A stretch of DNA of 64,000 nt from the NCBI GenBank assembly GCA_023213315.1, contig JAKCPI010002812.1, positions 62,001 through 126,000 of the forward strand, in the 5' to 3' direction. This DNA comes from Euborellia annulipes (taxonomy: Eukaryota > Arthropoda > Insecta > Dermaptera > Anisolabididae). The position numbers and the translations under genes are program-made. Below the pieces are notes generated by a model. The model was not told the origin of the DNA and searched no databases. It saw nothing but the letters and a program-made list of their open reading frames with translations. Below, piece after piece: positions 63,684 through 64,000 of the stretch (within the stretch, counting starts at the first letter, position 1; every line of letters begins with the position of its first letter).

Positions 63684-64000
63684 GTAATTAGGATGATGGG
63701 GAGGAACAAAGATCTTGAACAGTTAAGGGGCGATAAAATAGGTGAATCTCTGATGATTGTAGTTTTTTTTAGAAGAGTAGATATAATTCAGTTACAGTGG
63801 GGATATGAGGTGGAGCAGAGGCATGATGCCAGGCAATTATATCTTTAAATCAATGTTAAATTATTGTTAAAAATAGGCATCTTTCTGATTTTTTTTTTTT
63901 TTTTTAATTCTATTAACCAGTATACTCAGAACCATTTTAACAATACGAAAGAGCAGACTAAAACAGATTGACTTGTTTTTTAATCTAACTGTACTCTGTT
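63684..64000. other. No feature recognised
   Basis: A+T-rich DNA up to the end of the window. Confidence 0.35.

Noticed and set aside
1..64000. Endogenous virus or autonomous transposon with polymerase, integrase or transposase
   Set aside because: No frame or frame fragment shows a recognisable catalytic motif; all mobile elements seen are non-autonomous or truncated.

Overview
The window looks like a non-coding stretch of an animal nuclear genome, most likely an invertebrate. It is strongly A+T-rich, and no open reading frame reads as a complete protein. It is packed with dispersed families typical of metazoans: tRNA-derived SINEs with poly(A) tails and target-site duplications, hAT-like and Tc1/mariner-like miniature elements, Penelope-like terminal structures with hammerhead-like hairpins, and simple repeats. 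An arthropod, perhaps a crustacean, is my guess; nothing in the sequence settles it. There are no operons, no bacterial-type genes, no rRNA and no CRISPR array.

The dominant component is an undocumented (to me) family called family A here. Its reference copy is 5691-6378. It has a hairpin of about 85 bp with arms AATCTGGTGTGAC, a body of about 500 bp with a fixed 12-bp palindrome AGTACTAGTACT, a CA/TG simple-repeat segment, and a terminal palindrome ACTTTCTC...GAGAAAGT. About twenty full or partial copies lie on both strands across the window. Many carry younger insertions, so the order of invasion can be read: family A is oldest, then mariner-type, hAT-type and Penelope-like insertions, then SINEs.

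Region by region: 1-8 kb holds family A, a tandem array of about 145-bp units (2489-3060) and a 430-bp Penelope-like palindrome (4396-4827). 8-19 kb holds SINEs and six family A copies. 19-28 kb holds hAT and mariner miniature elements and two Penelope-like palindromes. 28-34 kb is a nested cluster with a SINE pair sharing one target site and a 2-kb X-Y-X'-Y' inverted structure. 34-37 kb holds a 1.85-kb insertion with Penelope-like ends inside a family A copy, and a 561-bp hAT-like element. 38-49 kb holds hAT elements with clear 8-bp duplications, two related minisatellite foldback elements and a triple nest at 48.6-49.2 kb. 50-64 kb holds more of the same families.

The only candidate host coding sequence is four weak pieces: a terminal-type exon at 42276-42437 (+), a terminal-type exon at 51751-51948 (-), a start-codon exon at 61397-61496 (-) with a promoter-like upstream region, and a GC-richer island at 53922-54218. 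None could be assigned a function with confidence. The most interesting signal is the recurring CTGANNA-N-stem-CGAAACG hairpin at eight or more independent loci: its stem sequences differ but still pair. Family A itself comes next.
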